Of a stretch of DNA of 64,000 bases, positions 11,198 through 22,827 are shown one piece after another. The position numbers were made by a program, and so were the translations under genes. Below the pieces are notes generated by a model, which was not told where the DNA came from, searched no databases, and saw only the letters and a list, made by a program, of their open reading frames with translations. Each line of letters opens with the position of its first letter. The stretch's first letter is position 1. The stretch comes from Patiria pectinifera. Its lineage: Eukaryota; Echinodermata; Asteroidea; Valvatida; Asterinidae. Location of the stretch: the NCBI GenBank assembly GCA_029964075.1, contig CM057133.1, positions 14,904,699 to 14,968,698 of the forward strand. Reading direction: 5' to 3'.

Positions 11198-11451
11198 CTA
11201 CAAAAGAGTTTCAGAAGTTAATCGGAAATAAGAGAGCCTTAATATTAAGAAAATGATGATGTCTCATAACAATCAACAAATTTTGTAGCAAGCAAAACGT
11301 CAAATAGAAGTTCTGCAAGGAGCATTAATTCAAGTGTGGTTACGACGAATCACAGCAAATTGTGGCATTCTGTGTCATTTTGATGCAATTCAGGAATGTA
11401 TGATGTCGAGGATGCAAAGTGATTAAGACTTTTCCGACATGACCAACTTAC

Positions 11452-11589
11452 CTTCACCAGATTCATCTGGCGTGGAATGGTCGCAATAGATATTGAAATC
11501 AGGACAGCAGTCGCCGTAAACCTGGCAGACGGAATCACAGTAGCAACCTCCTTGACTGCCGTCAGTATAGCATCTGAACTGACAAGAAG
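11452..11589 (-). CDS. SMB exon E21, class A
   Basis: CQFRCYTDGSQGGC; core CQVYGDCCPDFNIYC, with Phe as in class B; tail DHSTPDESGEG. 138 bp; donor GTAAG, unusual for class A. Confidence 0.9.
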
Positions 11590-11885
11590 CTGGATGAGCG
11601 GTAAAACAGAAAAACGAGTTACATCTTTTACAAGAATTAAGATTATCCGAGAAAATAAAATGTCAAAGGCGAGAGTGGTCAAAAGTTACGGTGATAAAAA
11701 CTCAAAAACCTGGACAATATTTAAAAAATTCCATTGTCAATATATTTTTGGCCCTTTCGAGCATTCGATGTGGATGGTTCGTTTTTGTTTTCATAGTTCA
11801 CCGTTAATATCGAACTGCGATCGAAATTATAACTTGAAGAGCCCATGACTTACCAAACATTGCTCTCAATTGAATAGGAACATAC

Positions 11886-12026
11886 CATCTCCAAAGACAT
11901 CAGTTCCAGGTGTGCGTTTGCACGTAGTATTGAAGTCTGAACAGCAGTCATTGTAATATGAACACGCTGAGTCGCAAGCACACCCTCCTTGACTCCCGGA
12001 GGAATAACATCGATTGACGCAGGTTG
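11886..12026 (-). CDS. SMB exon E22, class B
   Basis: A-T-C-V-N-R-C-Y-S-S-G; GGCACDSAC; core CSYYNDCCSDFNTTC with an N-T-T sequon; tail KRTPGTDVFGDG. The duplicate E42 has lost the sequon. Confidence 0.9.
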
Positions 12027-12382
12027 CTAAAAGAAGAAGAAATCTTTAATAACACCTTAAGAAAGCTTTACGGTAACCAAAATCGACACCTCACTGAGGC
12101 AGCCGTAATGGTAGCTGAACTATTCAGAAACACACCAGATCTGATTGAAGCCAAATGCGGAATAGACAATTTACGTCTTTTGAAGACTAACGCCTAAAAT
12201 GCTTAGTAGAAAGCATTATTTTAAAGAGGCTGTCGAAGAGAATGTTTACAAATTTGTCACCTGAAATGAGGGGTTGAGTTTGACCTTAAACTGTGGTAAT
12301 CTATTGTATTCTTTTGGTGCAACTAAAGAATGTTCCTCCGAATGCCAACCCCCGAAAATTACTCTCGACGTAGGCAATTTAC

Positions 12383-12523
12383 CTTCACCAGAACTATCAT
12401 GTGGATGTGAATGGACGCAGTACATATTGTAATCTGGACAGCAGTCGCCGAAAGTTGGGCAGACGGAATCACAAAAGCAACCTCCTTGACTGCCCCATTC
12501 GTAACACCGGAATCGACACGAAG
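12383..12523 (-). CDS. SMB exon E23, class A
   Basis: A-S-C-R-F-R-C-Y-E-W; GGCFCDSVC; core CPTFGDCCPDYNMYC; tail VHSHPHDSSGEG. Duplicate of E43, which has Asn in place of the last Asp. Confidence 0.9.
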
Positions 12524-12996
12524 CTATAAGAGAGATTAAATAAAAAACGTCGTTAATATCATGAAACCGATTTTAGAAATTATATATCTTACTTTTTTAC
12601 ACCTCATAGTCATGAGAAACTATGCCGACACAATTTGAGCAAAAAGTTTAAAACAACAACCTTCTTGATTTCAAAACGACAAGATGAAAACGGTGATTAT
12701 ATTTAAAACAAGAAGTGACAAATTTATTTATACATATGTACTTTGCTCAAAGTTTGCTGGGTTTTGCTCGCTCTCCAAAAGAAAAAGTAAGACTGGACAT
12801 CTTGGTCAGTCAAAATTTTTAAGGATAAGCCGTATATTTAAAAAAAAAAAAAGAAATAGATTTTTTTTCGAAAACAGCATAAGAAACATAAAATATTCTT
12901 TAGTTGACATAGTAACGTTATAAATCATTTCCATGTGCTCTTTTGCCAAAGTAAAAATCCTGTATAAATGAAAATTTCACTTGTATTAGCACTTAC
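12524..12996. other. Intron E24-E23
   Basis: A 473-bp intron. At 12600-12650 a short stretch resembles the decayed class A exon seen at this unit position elsewhere (45375, 59701), but too little remains to call. Otherwise nothing recognised. Confidence 0.4.
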
Positions 12997-13137
12997 CGTC
13001 TCCAAAGACATCATTTCCAGGAGCGCGTGTGCAAACCAAAGTGAAGTCCGAACAGCAGTCGTTAAAATATGTACACGCTGAGTCGCAGGCACATCCACCT
13101 GTACTGCCCCAGGAGTAACATCGATTGACGCAGCTTG
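12997..13137 (-). CDS. SMB exon E24, class B
   Basis: A-S-C-V-N-R-C; GSTGGCACDSAC (Thr replaces Gln); core CTYFNDCCSDFTLVC; tail TRAPGNDVFGDG. Donor GTAAG. Confidence 0.9.
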
Positions 13138-13464
13138 CTGAATTGTCGATATTAAAGGTTAACGTCACAGATAACTCGACAATAATATTTAGAAAGCCTT
13201 CATGATAACCAAACTATCCGGAAAAGTAACACAACGAAATCTTGGACAGTATTGAAAGAAAAAAATAGAGAGAGAGGAAATATCATAACACAATGATGTT
13301 GCTTCAATGGTATCACATTTCATGCTATGTTTAATGGAACAGAGTCGACAAATCAAATTTATATCAGATGATGTGTCGAATGTAAAACTGAGAGATTAAC
13401 TTTGAGATTATCCCTCCAAGAGTATATTAATCCCAAAAATCTTGTACGTCGTAGGCCGATTTAC

Positions 13465-13605
13465 CTTTACCAGCGCGATAATGTGGATGTTGGTGCACGC
13501 AATAAGTCTGGTAATCTGGACAGCAGTCGCCATAATCTGGACAGACGGAATCACAGTAGCAACCTCCTTGGCTGCCCCATTGGTAACATCGGAATTGACA
13601 GGAAG
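13465..13605 (-). CDS. SMB exon E25, class A
   Basis: CQFRCYQWGSQGGC; core CPDYGDCCPDYQTYC; basic tail VHQHPHYRAGKG. Donor GTAAAT. Confidence 0.9.
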
Positions 13606-13798
13606 CTATAAGAAAGGTCAATTAGAAACACAACCGTAACATCTTGAAACTGAATTGAAAACTCATGAGAACAATTTTTGAAATCAATTACTACTTGTGT
13701 GCTATGCTGTGTGTCCCTAGGTTAAAGAAAATAATACATTCCCTATACACGTTTCCTATAAGACAGTTTGATATTGGTACCTGTCCACCACAAAAGTT

Positions 13799-14445
13799 AT
13801 AATAATAATAATAATAATAAAACCGTTCTTATTAAGGGCATTACACACGGAGTCCTAATGCGCTGTACAAATTAAAAATAGGACAAAAATTAATCAGAAT
13901 TGAACAAATGGGTTTTGAGGAGGCATTTGAATTGATCCAGACTTTGTGCGTCTTTGATGCTTTGGGGGAGTTTGTTCCAAAGAGTGGGCGACGATGTAGA
14001 AAAAGCACGCTGGCCGTATGTCCTTGTCGATGACGATGAACAAGTGAGTAGGGATTGTGAGTGGGAGCGGAGTTTTCGTGGAGGTTCATATTTGTTAATC
14101 AGATCCTGTAGATATGTTGGCACATGGCCGTGGATGCAGTTATACGTAATCAGAAGTACTTTGTACACAATCCGTTGCCTAACCGGAAGCCAGTGTAGGT
14201 CGCGGAAGATTGGTGAAATATGGTCACTACTTTTGGTTTGGGTGACCAATCTGGCTGCCGAGTTCTGAACTCGCTGTAACTTGGAGATTGTTGAGTCAGG
14301 TAGGCCAAGAAGAAGGCTGTTGCAGAAATCAAGGCGGCATGTGATGAGAGCGTGAACTAGCTTTTCTGTGGTAGGTTTGTCGAGAAATTTGCGAATTTGT
14401 CCAATCTTGTTATGAACAAGGGTGTGCAAGAATGCAATCAACCAA
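13799..14445 (-). mobile_element. 5'-truncated CR1/L2-like LINE fragment, copy 1
   Basis: The minus-strand frame 13890-14441 encodes 183 residues typical of the region after the reverse transcriptase catalytic core in CR1/L2-type ORF2 proteins: LDFCNSLLLGLP, LQRVQNSAARLV, LHWLPVRQRI and LWNKLPQSI. It ends at a stop, then a short 3' UTR and a (TTA)n tail at 13799-13820. The catalytic domains and the 5' end are missing, so it is a dead insertion. It lies in the E26-E25 intron and is carried along in the large duplication. Confidence 0.85.
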
Positions 14446-14723
14446 CCTGATTGACCCTCGTGATTTTAACACAAAAGCTATCGAAGATACATAATTAAAT
14501 GTGCACTAGAGACATTTTCAACAACTAAGAAATCATTACTTCATGTTTGCATTTTACTGTGTGTTACCCGATTTGAAACATTAATACGGAAACCACATAA
14601 TACGGAAATACAGAATCTCCGATGATCGACAAGGTCACTTTCTTAAATATTTTGTTTTGAATGTTAACAAGTGTAAAAACCCTGCAGATATTAAATTTTT
14701 AACTTGCATTAGAAATCACTCAC

Positions 14724-14864
14724 CATCCCCAAGGATATTGTTTGCAGGTTGGCGTGTGCAAACAGAAGTGAAGTCTGAACAACAATCGCCCCAATACGTG
14801 CACGCGGAGTCACAGAAACATCCTCCTTGACTGCCCCAGGAGTAACAGCGATTTCTGCAGGTTG
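14724..14864 (-). CDS. SMB exon E26, class B
   Basis: A-T-C-R-N-R-C; GGCFCDSAC; core CTYWGDCCSDFTSVC; tail TRQPANNILGDG. Donor GTGAG. Confidence 0.9.
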
Positions 14865-15208
14865 CTATTGAACGAGGATGTTTAAGGAATATCTTAATTA
14901 ATGCCGTGACTATAAGAAAGCGTCATAGATAGGACAGCCTTAAAGATTCATCCAAACTATTCAGATTCCGATTGGCACCAAATCTGTTAAAGACAATAAT
15001 TTTCTTATTGAATCCTTTATATCGCAGTTATGTTGTTGTTTTTTCTCTCCAATTTAATTTGAAGAAACAAAAAGTTTTAGAAAGGCTGTTAAAGCTCAGG
15101 ACTTGAGTTTCGACACCAGTTTTGGTAATTATATCAATGTGGTGCACTTCAAGGCTATCCCTGCAAGACTATGCAAACGAATCCTTTTAATGGTTTGGGC
15201 CAATTTAC

Positions 15209-15346
15209 CTTCACCAGAATCATCTGGCGTTGAGTGGACGCAATAAGTCGGGTAATCAGGACAGCAGTCGCCATAATCTGGACAGACGGAATCACAATAG
15301 CAACCCCCTTGACTGCCGTCAGTGTAACATCGGAATTGACAGGATG
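15209..15346 (-). CDS. SMB exon E27, class A
   Basis: CQFRCYTDGSQGGC; core CPDYGDCCPDYPTYC; tail VHSTPDDSGEG. 138 bp; donor GTAAAT. Confidence 0.9.
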
Positions 15347-15606
15347 CTGCATGAAGTAAAAGGAATAATTAAATAAAAACTGGAACCATTAACCAGGTGT
15401 TAATAATTCATGCAGGTCTAACTTCAATGAAAATCTACTTGCTCTTCATGTAACTTTGCGTCTTGCCTCAACACACTGAGAGCACACATTTCACAACATT
15501 GTCCAGCAAATCGACACAACAATATCTTTAAGATAACATTGGATCTCCTCAGCAATTTTTAGTTGGAGGAGGGCTATATTAATTCACTCAATAGGAAAAC
15601 ACTTAC

Positions 15607-15747
15607 CGTCTCCAAAGACATCGTTTCCAGGTGTGCGAGTACAAACAGAATCGAAGTCCGTACAGCAGTCACCGAAGAACGGACACGACCAGTCGCAATA
15701 ACATCCTCCTTGACTGCCCCAGGAGTAACAGCGATTGACGCAGGAAG
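15607..15747 (-). CDS. SMB exon E28, class B'
   Basis: A-S-C-V-N-R-C; GGCYCDWSC; core CPFFGDCCTDFDSVC; tail TRTPGNDVFGDG. Paired with B'' E29. Confidence 0.9.
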
Positions 15748-16118
15748 CTTAAATGAGGATTTGTTTTGGAGAGGAATCAATGAATTACACACGGACCCAT
15801 CCAATCTGAGTGTACTACCGAGATGTTTAAGATAAAAAAACATACTCAGCACTAAATGTGACAAGGGTCTTAAAGACACCACCACTCAGTAGGCCTACTG
15901 CCTGCAGACGCGATCAATGAGGTCCTTATTTTTAATTTTTTAATGATTTTTGGAGCAACACACTAATGCAAATAATTCTTTAAAATAATTATCTGTTCAT
16001 CCTTGAATATACTGAAATAAAATTACAGTAATTATGCATTACTGATTTTAGTAATATTTCATTTATTTTCAGAACAAACGTTAGTGAAACGAGTAACTAA
16101 ATTTTCTACAAAACTTAC

Positions 16119-16259
16119 CATCACCAGGGGTACTAGGTCCAGGTTGGCGTGTGCAAACAGAATCGAAGTCTGTACAGCAGTCATTGAAATACGGACACGC
16201 TGAGTCGCAATAACATCCTCCTTGACTGCCCCAGGAGTAACATCGATTAACGCAGGTTG
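16119..16259 (-). CDS. SMB exon E29, class B''
   Basis: A-T-C-V-N-R-C; core CPYFNDCCTDFDSVC; tail TRQPGPSTPGDG. Donor GTAAG. Confidence 0.9.
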
Positions 16260-16606
16260 CTGATTAATAAGGTATCAGAGGTAAATCTTAAACAACAACG
16301 ACCCAATTAATATGGATTGCAATCAGTTCATAAGATAACGATTTGGGTAAAATCTGGAAATACAAAACACATCTGACGAAGGACTCTTATTCAAATCAAC
16401 TGCAAGAAGCAAATTGGATTCGTAAGATTTGGAAACAAGCATCGCTCTCATGAGAACTGCAAATAATAAAGTAAGGTATGCAGAGACGATAAAAGGTATC
16501 ACGAAATTCGGAGCCGATATATGAGTTAATATTTTAAATTTTAAGTGGTGATTTATCATAAAGAATATCCTTCTCGATGTAAACCTTTCTTTCCGGAAGT
16601 TATTAC

Positions 16607-16744
16607 CTTCACCCGAGTCATCCGGCGCTGAATGGACGCAGTAGGTTTTGTAATCAGGACAGCAGTCGCCAAAATATGTGCACAAGGAATCACAGTAGCA
16701 TCCTCCTTGACTGCCTTGAGTATAGCATCTGAACTGACAAGAAG
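16607..16744 (-). CDS. SMB exon E30, class A'
   Basis: CQFRCYTQGSQGGC; DSLC in place of DSWC; core CTYFGDCCPDYKTYC; tail VHSAPDDSGEG. 138 bp. Confidence 0.9.
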
Positions 16745-16951
16745 CTGGAGGAAGAGATTAAATCACCGGCGTAATCAGCTAGAAAGTTCTATTTAATGCA
16801 GTACCTTGAGTCACGTTTCTTGTATTGATTTATTAAATGAATGATCACACCATAAGCTAGATAATCATGTAACAACTTTGTAAGGACAGAAACTTCAATT
16901 TTTTTGACAATTTCTGTATTTGAGGCATTTGACGAGCTAACAATCACTTAC

Positions 16952-17092
16952 CATTACCAGCAACATCATCGCCAGGTGCGCGTGTGCACACAGCAGCGAA
17001 GTCTGCACAACAGTCATTGAAATACGTACACGCCGAGTCACAATTACATCCTCCTTGACTGCCCCATGAGTAACACCGATTGACGCAGGTTG
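16952..17092 (-). CDS. SMB exon E31, class B
   Basis: A-T-C-V-N-R-C; GGCNCDSAC; core CTYFNDCCADFAAVC; tail TRAPGDDVAGNG. Donor GTAAG. Confidence 0.9.
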
Positions 17093-17388
17093 CTAGAACG
17101 AGAATGTTTGACTTTTATCTTAAATTTCCATGAACTAGATAGCCTTATAGACAACAGACTTTCGAAGAAAAAAAAGGTTTTCAACCAAACACGGAAAGAG
17201 GCAAAAGCCATTTTCAACATTTATTTTGAAGAGAATCATTTCGCACAGATGTTAATTACCCTGAACAAATAAGACTTCCCAATGTTCAAAACTGAAAGTA
17301 AAGTTCTGCAGTGCTTGTTAATTAAATGCGATGGCAAGCGATTTAAAATGAAAAGTTGTGTTTATCACAAAATCTATCGCCAAATTAC

Positions 17389-17511
17389 CTTCAGGTGAAT
17401 GGACGCAAAAGTTATTGTAATCAGGACAGCAGTCGCCGAAAAATAGACACGCAGAATCACAATAGCAACCTCCTTCACCGCCTGTAGTAAAGCATCTGAG
17501 CTGACAAGAAG
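17389..17511 (-). CDS. SMB exon E32, short class A
   Basis: Only 123 bp: eight cysteines kept (CQLRCFTTGGEGGC, CLFFGDCCPDYNNFC), but the C-terminal linker is cut to VHSPEG. Frame and phase are preserved. The next exon upstream lies beyond a long intron and the gap. Duplicate of E52. Confidence 0.88.
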
Positions 17512-18261
17512 CTGGATGAGAGGTACAAACAGGACCAAAAAAAAACTAGTGACATCTTTATCCAGAAACTAAAATTAACGGATAGAATCATTAAATTGTT
17601 TAGTGAAATGTAAGAAAAATATTTGTAATTGTCCACATATTGAGTTTCATGGCCTGTTTGTATAAAATGACAATGAAATGAACATTCTCTTATCAATACA
17701 AATAGTTTGAAGGCCTTAACAAAATGAAAAGAAATGCAATGTCAAGAGCTATTTAGCATTTGTTCGCATAAACAAAACATTCCAAATGGTCATGTCTTAT
17801 TTTGTGATGTAGTGTAGTGTAAAGTTTCAACGGTAATTGAAGATCTGACTTGAAGAAGATATCACTTGTAACATATCAAAAAAATATCCTTGCGGGTGTG
17901 TACAATCAGTCTGAGAAACCGTGCAAACAGCACGGGAAGACTTGCAAATAGAAGATGTGCTGAAAATAAATCTTCCACCTGAAAACGCCGTACCCTAAGC
18001 AGAGTGTTTAAAAATGAGTCTTAAGGCATTACCACATCCGACTGCAGGCAAAAAGTCTTTCTTAAAGGTCGTTATTTTGAAGTAAACTACATACCACCGA
18101 GGTTATAGAATCCTGAGCATTTCTGCAAGTATTATTTCAAAATAGACTCTTTAGCTTTCCGATTCCAAAGCTGATTACTTATGGCAAGAATGAGTTTACA
18201 TTACAATTTGTAAGAGTTATCGTCGTCATGGTGAAGCTTTCTGAACATGTGATCTAGAGTG
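17512..18261. other. Long intron before the gap
   Basis: No SMB exon or transposon end seen. It matches 29089-29842, where the sequence then continues directly into exon E53. A counterpart of E53 is therefore expected inside the gap. Confidence 0.6.
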
Positions 18262-18761
18262 NNNNNNNNNNNNNNNNNNNNNNNNNNNNNNNNNNNNNNN
18301 NNNNNNNNNNNNNNNNNNNNNNNNNNNNNNNNNNNNNNNNNNNNNNNNNNNNNNNNNNNNNNNNNNNNNNNNNNNNNNNNNNNNNNNNNNNNNNNNNNNN
18401 NNNNNNNNNNNNNNNNNNNNNNNNNNNNNNNNNNNNNNNNNNNNNNNNNNNNNNNNNNNNNNNNNNNNNNNNNNNNNNNNNNNNNNNNNNNNNNNNNNNN
18501 NNNNNNNNNNNNNNNNNNNNNNNNNNNNNNNNNNNNNNNNNNNNNNNNNNNNNNNNNNNNNNNNNNNNNNNNNNNNNNNNNNNNNNNNNNNNNNNNNNNN
18601 NNNNNNNNNNNNNNNNNNNNNNNNNNNNNNNNNNNNNNNNNNNNNNNNNNNNNNNNNNNNNNNNNNNNNNNNNNNNNNNNNNNNNNNNNNNNNNNNNNNN
18701 NNNNNNNNNNNNNNNNNNNNNNNNNNNNNNNNNNNNNNNNNNNNNNNNNNNNNNNNNNNNN
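18262..18761. other. Assembly gap, exactly 500 N
   Basis: A round 500-N run suggests a placeholder of unknown size. It begins where copy 1 of the large duplication breaks off and ends inside a 27-bp minisatellite array, which probably defeated assembly. Confidence 0.98.
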
Positions 18762-19250
18762 TGTTTGGTAATATGTATTGTCGTACTGTGTTTGGTAATA
18801 TGTATTGTCGTACTGTGTTTGGTAATATGTATTGTCGTACTGTGTTTGGTAATATGTATTGTCGTACTGTGTTTGGTAATATGTAATGTCGTACTGTGTT
18901 TGGTAATATGTATTGTCGTACTGTGTTTGGTAATATGTATTGTCGTACTGTGTTTGGTAATATGTATTGTCGTACTGTGTTTGGTAATATGTATTGTCGT
19001 ACTGTGTTTGGTAATATGTATTGTCGTACTGTGTTTGGTAATATGTATTGTCGTACTGTGTTTGGTAATATGTATTGTCGTACTGTGTTTGGTAATATGT
19101 ATTGTCGTACTGTGTTTGGTAATATGTATTGTCGTACTGTGTTTGGTAATATGTATTTGTCGTACTGTGTTTGGTAATATGTATTGTCGTTCTGTGTTTG
19201 GTAATATGTATTGTCGTACTGAGTTTGGCAATATGTAATGTCTTACTGAG
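18762..19250. repeat. 27-bp minisatellite, second array (left end in the gap)
   Basis: About 18 visible units of the same 27-bp repeat as 6402-7512, very homogeneous, with one 1-bp insertion near 19156. The open frames through it, including those running into the N run, are not genes. Its right flank matches 7513 onward. Confidence 0.95.
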
Positions 19251-19523
19251 TTTGTATATGTATGGCGTGGGTGGCCGTGGCTATCCGTTGCTCCCTCGAA
19301 AACTATCAAACCTTTAGGTAATAAGGACTTAAAAATATTTTTTCTCAAAAAATGTCTCAAAGGGGAAGCCATATACAATTTTGAGAAAAAAATAATTTCG
19401 AAAAAATATTGCGGGACCTCAAAACAGTAACATTCACATTCTCGAATACCATGTGCATGTGCTCTCTTTCTACCGTAAAGATCCAGTATAAATCGAATAT
19501 TTCGTTTGGATTTCAAGAGTTAC

Positions 19524-19664
19524 CATCTCCGAAGACATCGTTTCCTGGTTCGCGTTTGCAAACAGCAGTGAAGTCTGTACAGCAGTCATTGTAAAATGTA
19601 CACGCCGAGTCGCAAGCACATCCTCCCTGACTGCCCCAGGAGTAGCATCGATCAACGCAGCTCC
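19524..19664 (-). CDS. SMB exon E33, class B
   Basis: G-S-C-V-D-R-C; core CTFYNDCCTDFTAVC; tail KREPGNDVFGDG, same protein as E13. Confidence 0.9.
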
Positions 19665-20009
19665 CTATAAAGGGGAAGTTGGAGGTTGAAGGTAGATGTT
19701 AAACTTACGCACTAAGACAGCTTCACAGATGACCAGTCCGACCCCTTGAAACATCCACTCAAACTACTTGTGATATTGTACGATAAGTAAGTGGAGGTAA
19801 AACATACAATAAATATGCAGTAGGAAGGTAAAACTAAAAAAACAAAAATAATGCTTTTTTGAAAATAACTCTAGTATGTTGTTTTATTCATACTCAACTT
19901 TTTTAGGAAGTTTTATTTCAAAAAGACAAGTTTTATTGCAACGTCTGCTTAGCCGATATAATTTTAAATTTTATGAGGTTATGTTTTCATTACAAAAATG
20001 GCACTTTAC

Positions 20010-20150
20010 CTTTTCCACCGGGATAATGTGGATGATTATGGACGCAATAGATATTGTAATCTGGACAGCAGTCGCCGAAACTTGGGCAGACCGAATCACA
20101 AAAGCAACCTCCTTCACTGCCCCATGTGTAACACCGGAATCGACAGGAAG
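20010..20150 (-). CDS. SMB exon E34, class A
   Basis: CRFRCYTWGSEGGC; core CPSFGDCCPDYNIYC; tail VHNHPHYPGGKG, one residue different from E14. Confidence 0.9.
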
Positions 20151-20540
20151 CTAGACCGAAAGGTTAAAGAGAACAAGAAAGTTATTTTGTTTTTGAACAG
20201 AACTAAAAATTAAACGGAAATCAATTCAAAGCATTGATTTTTTTGTACGAGTGCTTGACTACATCCCTGGCTATGGAAATAGAATATGAACTACCGTACG
20301 GCAGAATTATTACAAAAAACGACAAAGAAAAAGAAGATGGGCGAAGAGAAAATCAAAGCGACAGTGACAATTCGAACAGGAATTGTAACTCTTTGCTCAT
20401 CTGTGCTTTTTTTTTTTAAGCTTTCCAGCAGGAGGACGGAAACGGAAAAAGACTTGAATATGACATTCCTTAACTTTACATTTTCCAGTGTAAAGATTGT
20501 ACTTAAAGATAATATTACATTCGAAGTAGAAATAGCATAC

Positions 20541-20681
20541 CATCTCCAAGGATATCATTTTGAGGCGTGCGAATGCAAACAGCGGTGAAGTCCGAGCAGC
20601 AGTCGTCAAAATACGTACACGCCGAATCACAATAGCATCCTCCTTGACTGCCCCAGGAGTAACATCTATTTTCACAGGTTG
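20541..20681 (-). CDS. SMB exon E35, class B
   Basis: A-T-C-E-N-R-C; core CTYFDDCCSDFTAVC; tail IRTPQNDILGDG. Donor GTATG. Confidence 0.9.
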
Positions 20682-21046
20682 CTAAAACGAGAATGTCATA
20701 TGTAAATCTAATAAAACATTTAATTAAGATGACACAGCTTCCATGATAGCAAAAGTGCCCTCCAAAAACTTATATCACAAATCTGGAGTACACAATTTAC
20801 GTGTCTTAATGCCTTCATATCGCCGAGTAAATATTTTCCCTTCAATTCAAATACCAGGATTAATTCTTTCAGCAAGGCTGTTGAAGTTGAGGATTTCAAA
20901 TTGAAAGGTATAGTATAAAGAAGAGTCGATACATGAGATGTTGAATTTGTTAATGACATTATGTCGTTATGGTGCACTTGAACAGTGTTTTTACGCGATC
21001 ATGCAAATTGTTGACCTTAAATCGTTACCTAAGTGGGCAAATTTAC

Positions 21047-21184
21047 CTTCACCAGAATCATCAGGGGCAGAACGGACGCAAAAGATATTGTAATCGGGAC
21101 AGCAGTCGCCGTAATCCTCGCAGACGGAATCACAATAGCAACCTCCTTGGCCGCCGTCAGTGTAACATCGGAACTGACAAGAAG
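21047..21184 (-). CDS. SMB exon E36, class A
   Basis: CQFRCYTDGGQGGC (Gly replaces Ser); core CEDYGDCCPDYNIFC; tail VRSAPDDSGEG. 138 bp. Confidence 0.9.
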
Positions 21185-21393
21185 CTGTAATACAAAACAA
21201 AATAATAGTGATATCCTTACCCGGCTTTTAAGAATTCATGCAGTTAATTGCTATATTCAATGAAAAGGTAACTTTACTGTTTCAGCACACTGAGAGCACA
21301 TGTATCGAAACCTTAGGAAAGTGTCGCAAAGTAGCTAGAGGTTCCAAATTACATTGGAGCTACATAATACCAGTTAATAACGATTTCACTTAC

Positions 21394-21534
21394 CGTCTCC
21401 AAAGACATCATCTCCAGGTGCACGTATGCAAATGGAACCGAAGTCTGTACAGCAGTCGTTGAAATACGTACACGCGGAGTCGCAATAACATCCTCCTTGA
21501 CTGCCCCAGGAGTAGCATCGATTGACACAGGAAG
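21394..21534 (-). CDS. SMB exon E37, class B'
   Basis: A-S-C-V-N-R-C; core CTYFNDCCTDFGSIC; tail IRAPGDDVFGDG. Pairs with E38. Confidence 0.9.
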
Positions 21535-22076
21535 CTTATATGGGGATATCACAAGTAATATTGTTACTATCTATATACTATATAGGAAATATAACATACA
21601 TCGATTAATATCACAACAGTCTTACAGGGATTACATACCGGTATTCTGTTTAAACACCTTCCCTTGTAAATCTGATATTGTTCAACACACAATGCATTTT
21701 GTTAAACGCATCATTGCAACGAGGCGATCAGTTCAGAGATAAAAAGCGCAGATGCAATCACTCAGGACCTGATGTGTAATTTCTTAATAGTACCACAATC
21801 AGTCTGCAAGACAATCAGGCAAATAAATTTGCCAAAGCAATTTTTTATTCGTTGATATTTTCTTTGTGTGGATTGCTTAAAGGGACTAGTAAGACCAGTA
21901 ACTAGTAATTCAAACCAAACCACCACACCATACAATTGCTGAATCAAAATCGAAAAAAAACCTTCTTAATGGTCAATGAAAAACAACAGAGTAAATCGCT
22001 GCCTTTGCAAACATTTTTTATATAGTTTAAATGTATACTAAAGTAAAACATGCGGCTTAAATTAAACAAAGCTTAC

Positions 22077-22217
22077 CATCACCAGGGGTACTAGGTCCAG
22101 GATGGCGTGTGCAAACAGAATTGAAGTCTGTACAGCAGTCATTGTAATATGTACACGCTGAGTCACAATAACATCCTCCTTGACTGCCCCAGGAGTAACA
22201 CCGACTGACGCACGTTG
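22077..22217 (-). CDS. SMB exon E38, class B''
   Basis: A-T-C-V-S-R-C; core CTYYNDCCTDFNSVC; tail TRHPGPSTPGDG. Donor GTAAG. Confidence 0.9.
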
Positions 22218-22535
22218 CTAAAACGAGGGTATCACAGGTATCAAAAAAATAATAATTCCGACTCATCCACCATTTGTTTCTACCAGGATTTATTTATCCT
22301 TAAAAAAATGCAAGATTATGACTTGAGCAAAATCTGTAAATACAATTCGCATCTGAAGGATGGTTATTCGAAGCATCTGCAAGAGATTTAGATCGATTCA
22401 TTCAATAATTCACGTGCAAAAAAAACCAATTCAATGAGGTTTTCAAGGTAGAAATACGGTCGGTATGGTAGACAAAAATAAAACGATCAGTTTCACATTA
22501 CATTTATGGCAATTGTTACTTTCTGAAATGATTAC

Positions 22536-22673
22536 CTTCACCAGAGTCGTCTGGATCGGAATGGACGCAATATGTGTTGTAATCAGGACAGCAGTCACCA
22601 AAATAGGTGCACCAGGAATCACAATAGCAACCTCCTTGACTGCCCCATGTGTAACATCGGAACTGACAAGAAG
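22536..22673 (-). CDS. SMB exon E39, class A'
   Basis: CQFRCYTWGSQGGC; DSWC; core CTYFGDCCPDYNTYC; tail VHSDPDDSGEG. The preceding E40 ends in C, so the junction residue is Pro. Confidence 0.9.
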
Positions 22674-22827
22674 CTGTGGGAGAGGTTAAAGAAATTAAAA
22701 CATTGTCGTAGTCAACTCTAACTTTAATGCAATAAACTAGAGTAAATATTGTTTTTATTTACTCAAGTCAAGTATATTATTGAAATTATATTATGAAAAC
22801 ATGTGGCAAGATGTAACAATCACTTAC

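Larger units (their letters stand above)
7513..18261. repeat. Large duplicated block, copy 1
   Basis: Matches 19251-29842 almost throughout: the same exon order E13-E32, same introns, same LINE fragment. The offset drifts only from about 11.72 to 11.58 kb through small indels. The left edge is the minisatellite; the right edge runs into the 500-N gap. Confidence 0.9.

Noticed and set aside
12600-12650. Possible dead class A exon in the E24-E23 intron (and its copy near 24355)
   Set aside because: Only a short resemblance by position to better remnants elsewhere; too decayed to call.
18254-19516. 420-residue frame running through the N gap
   Set aside because: Unknown bases and minisatellite only; no evidence of a protein.
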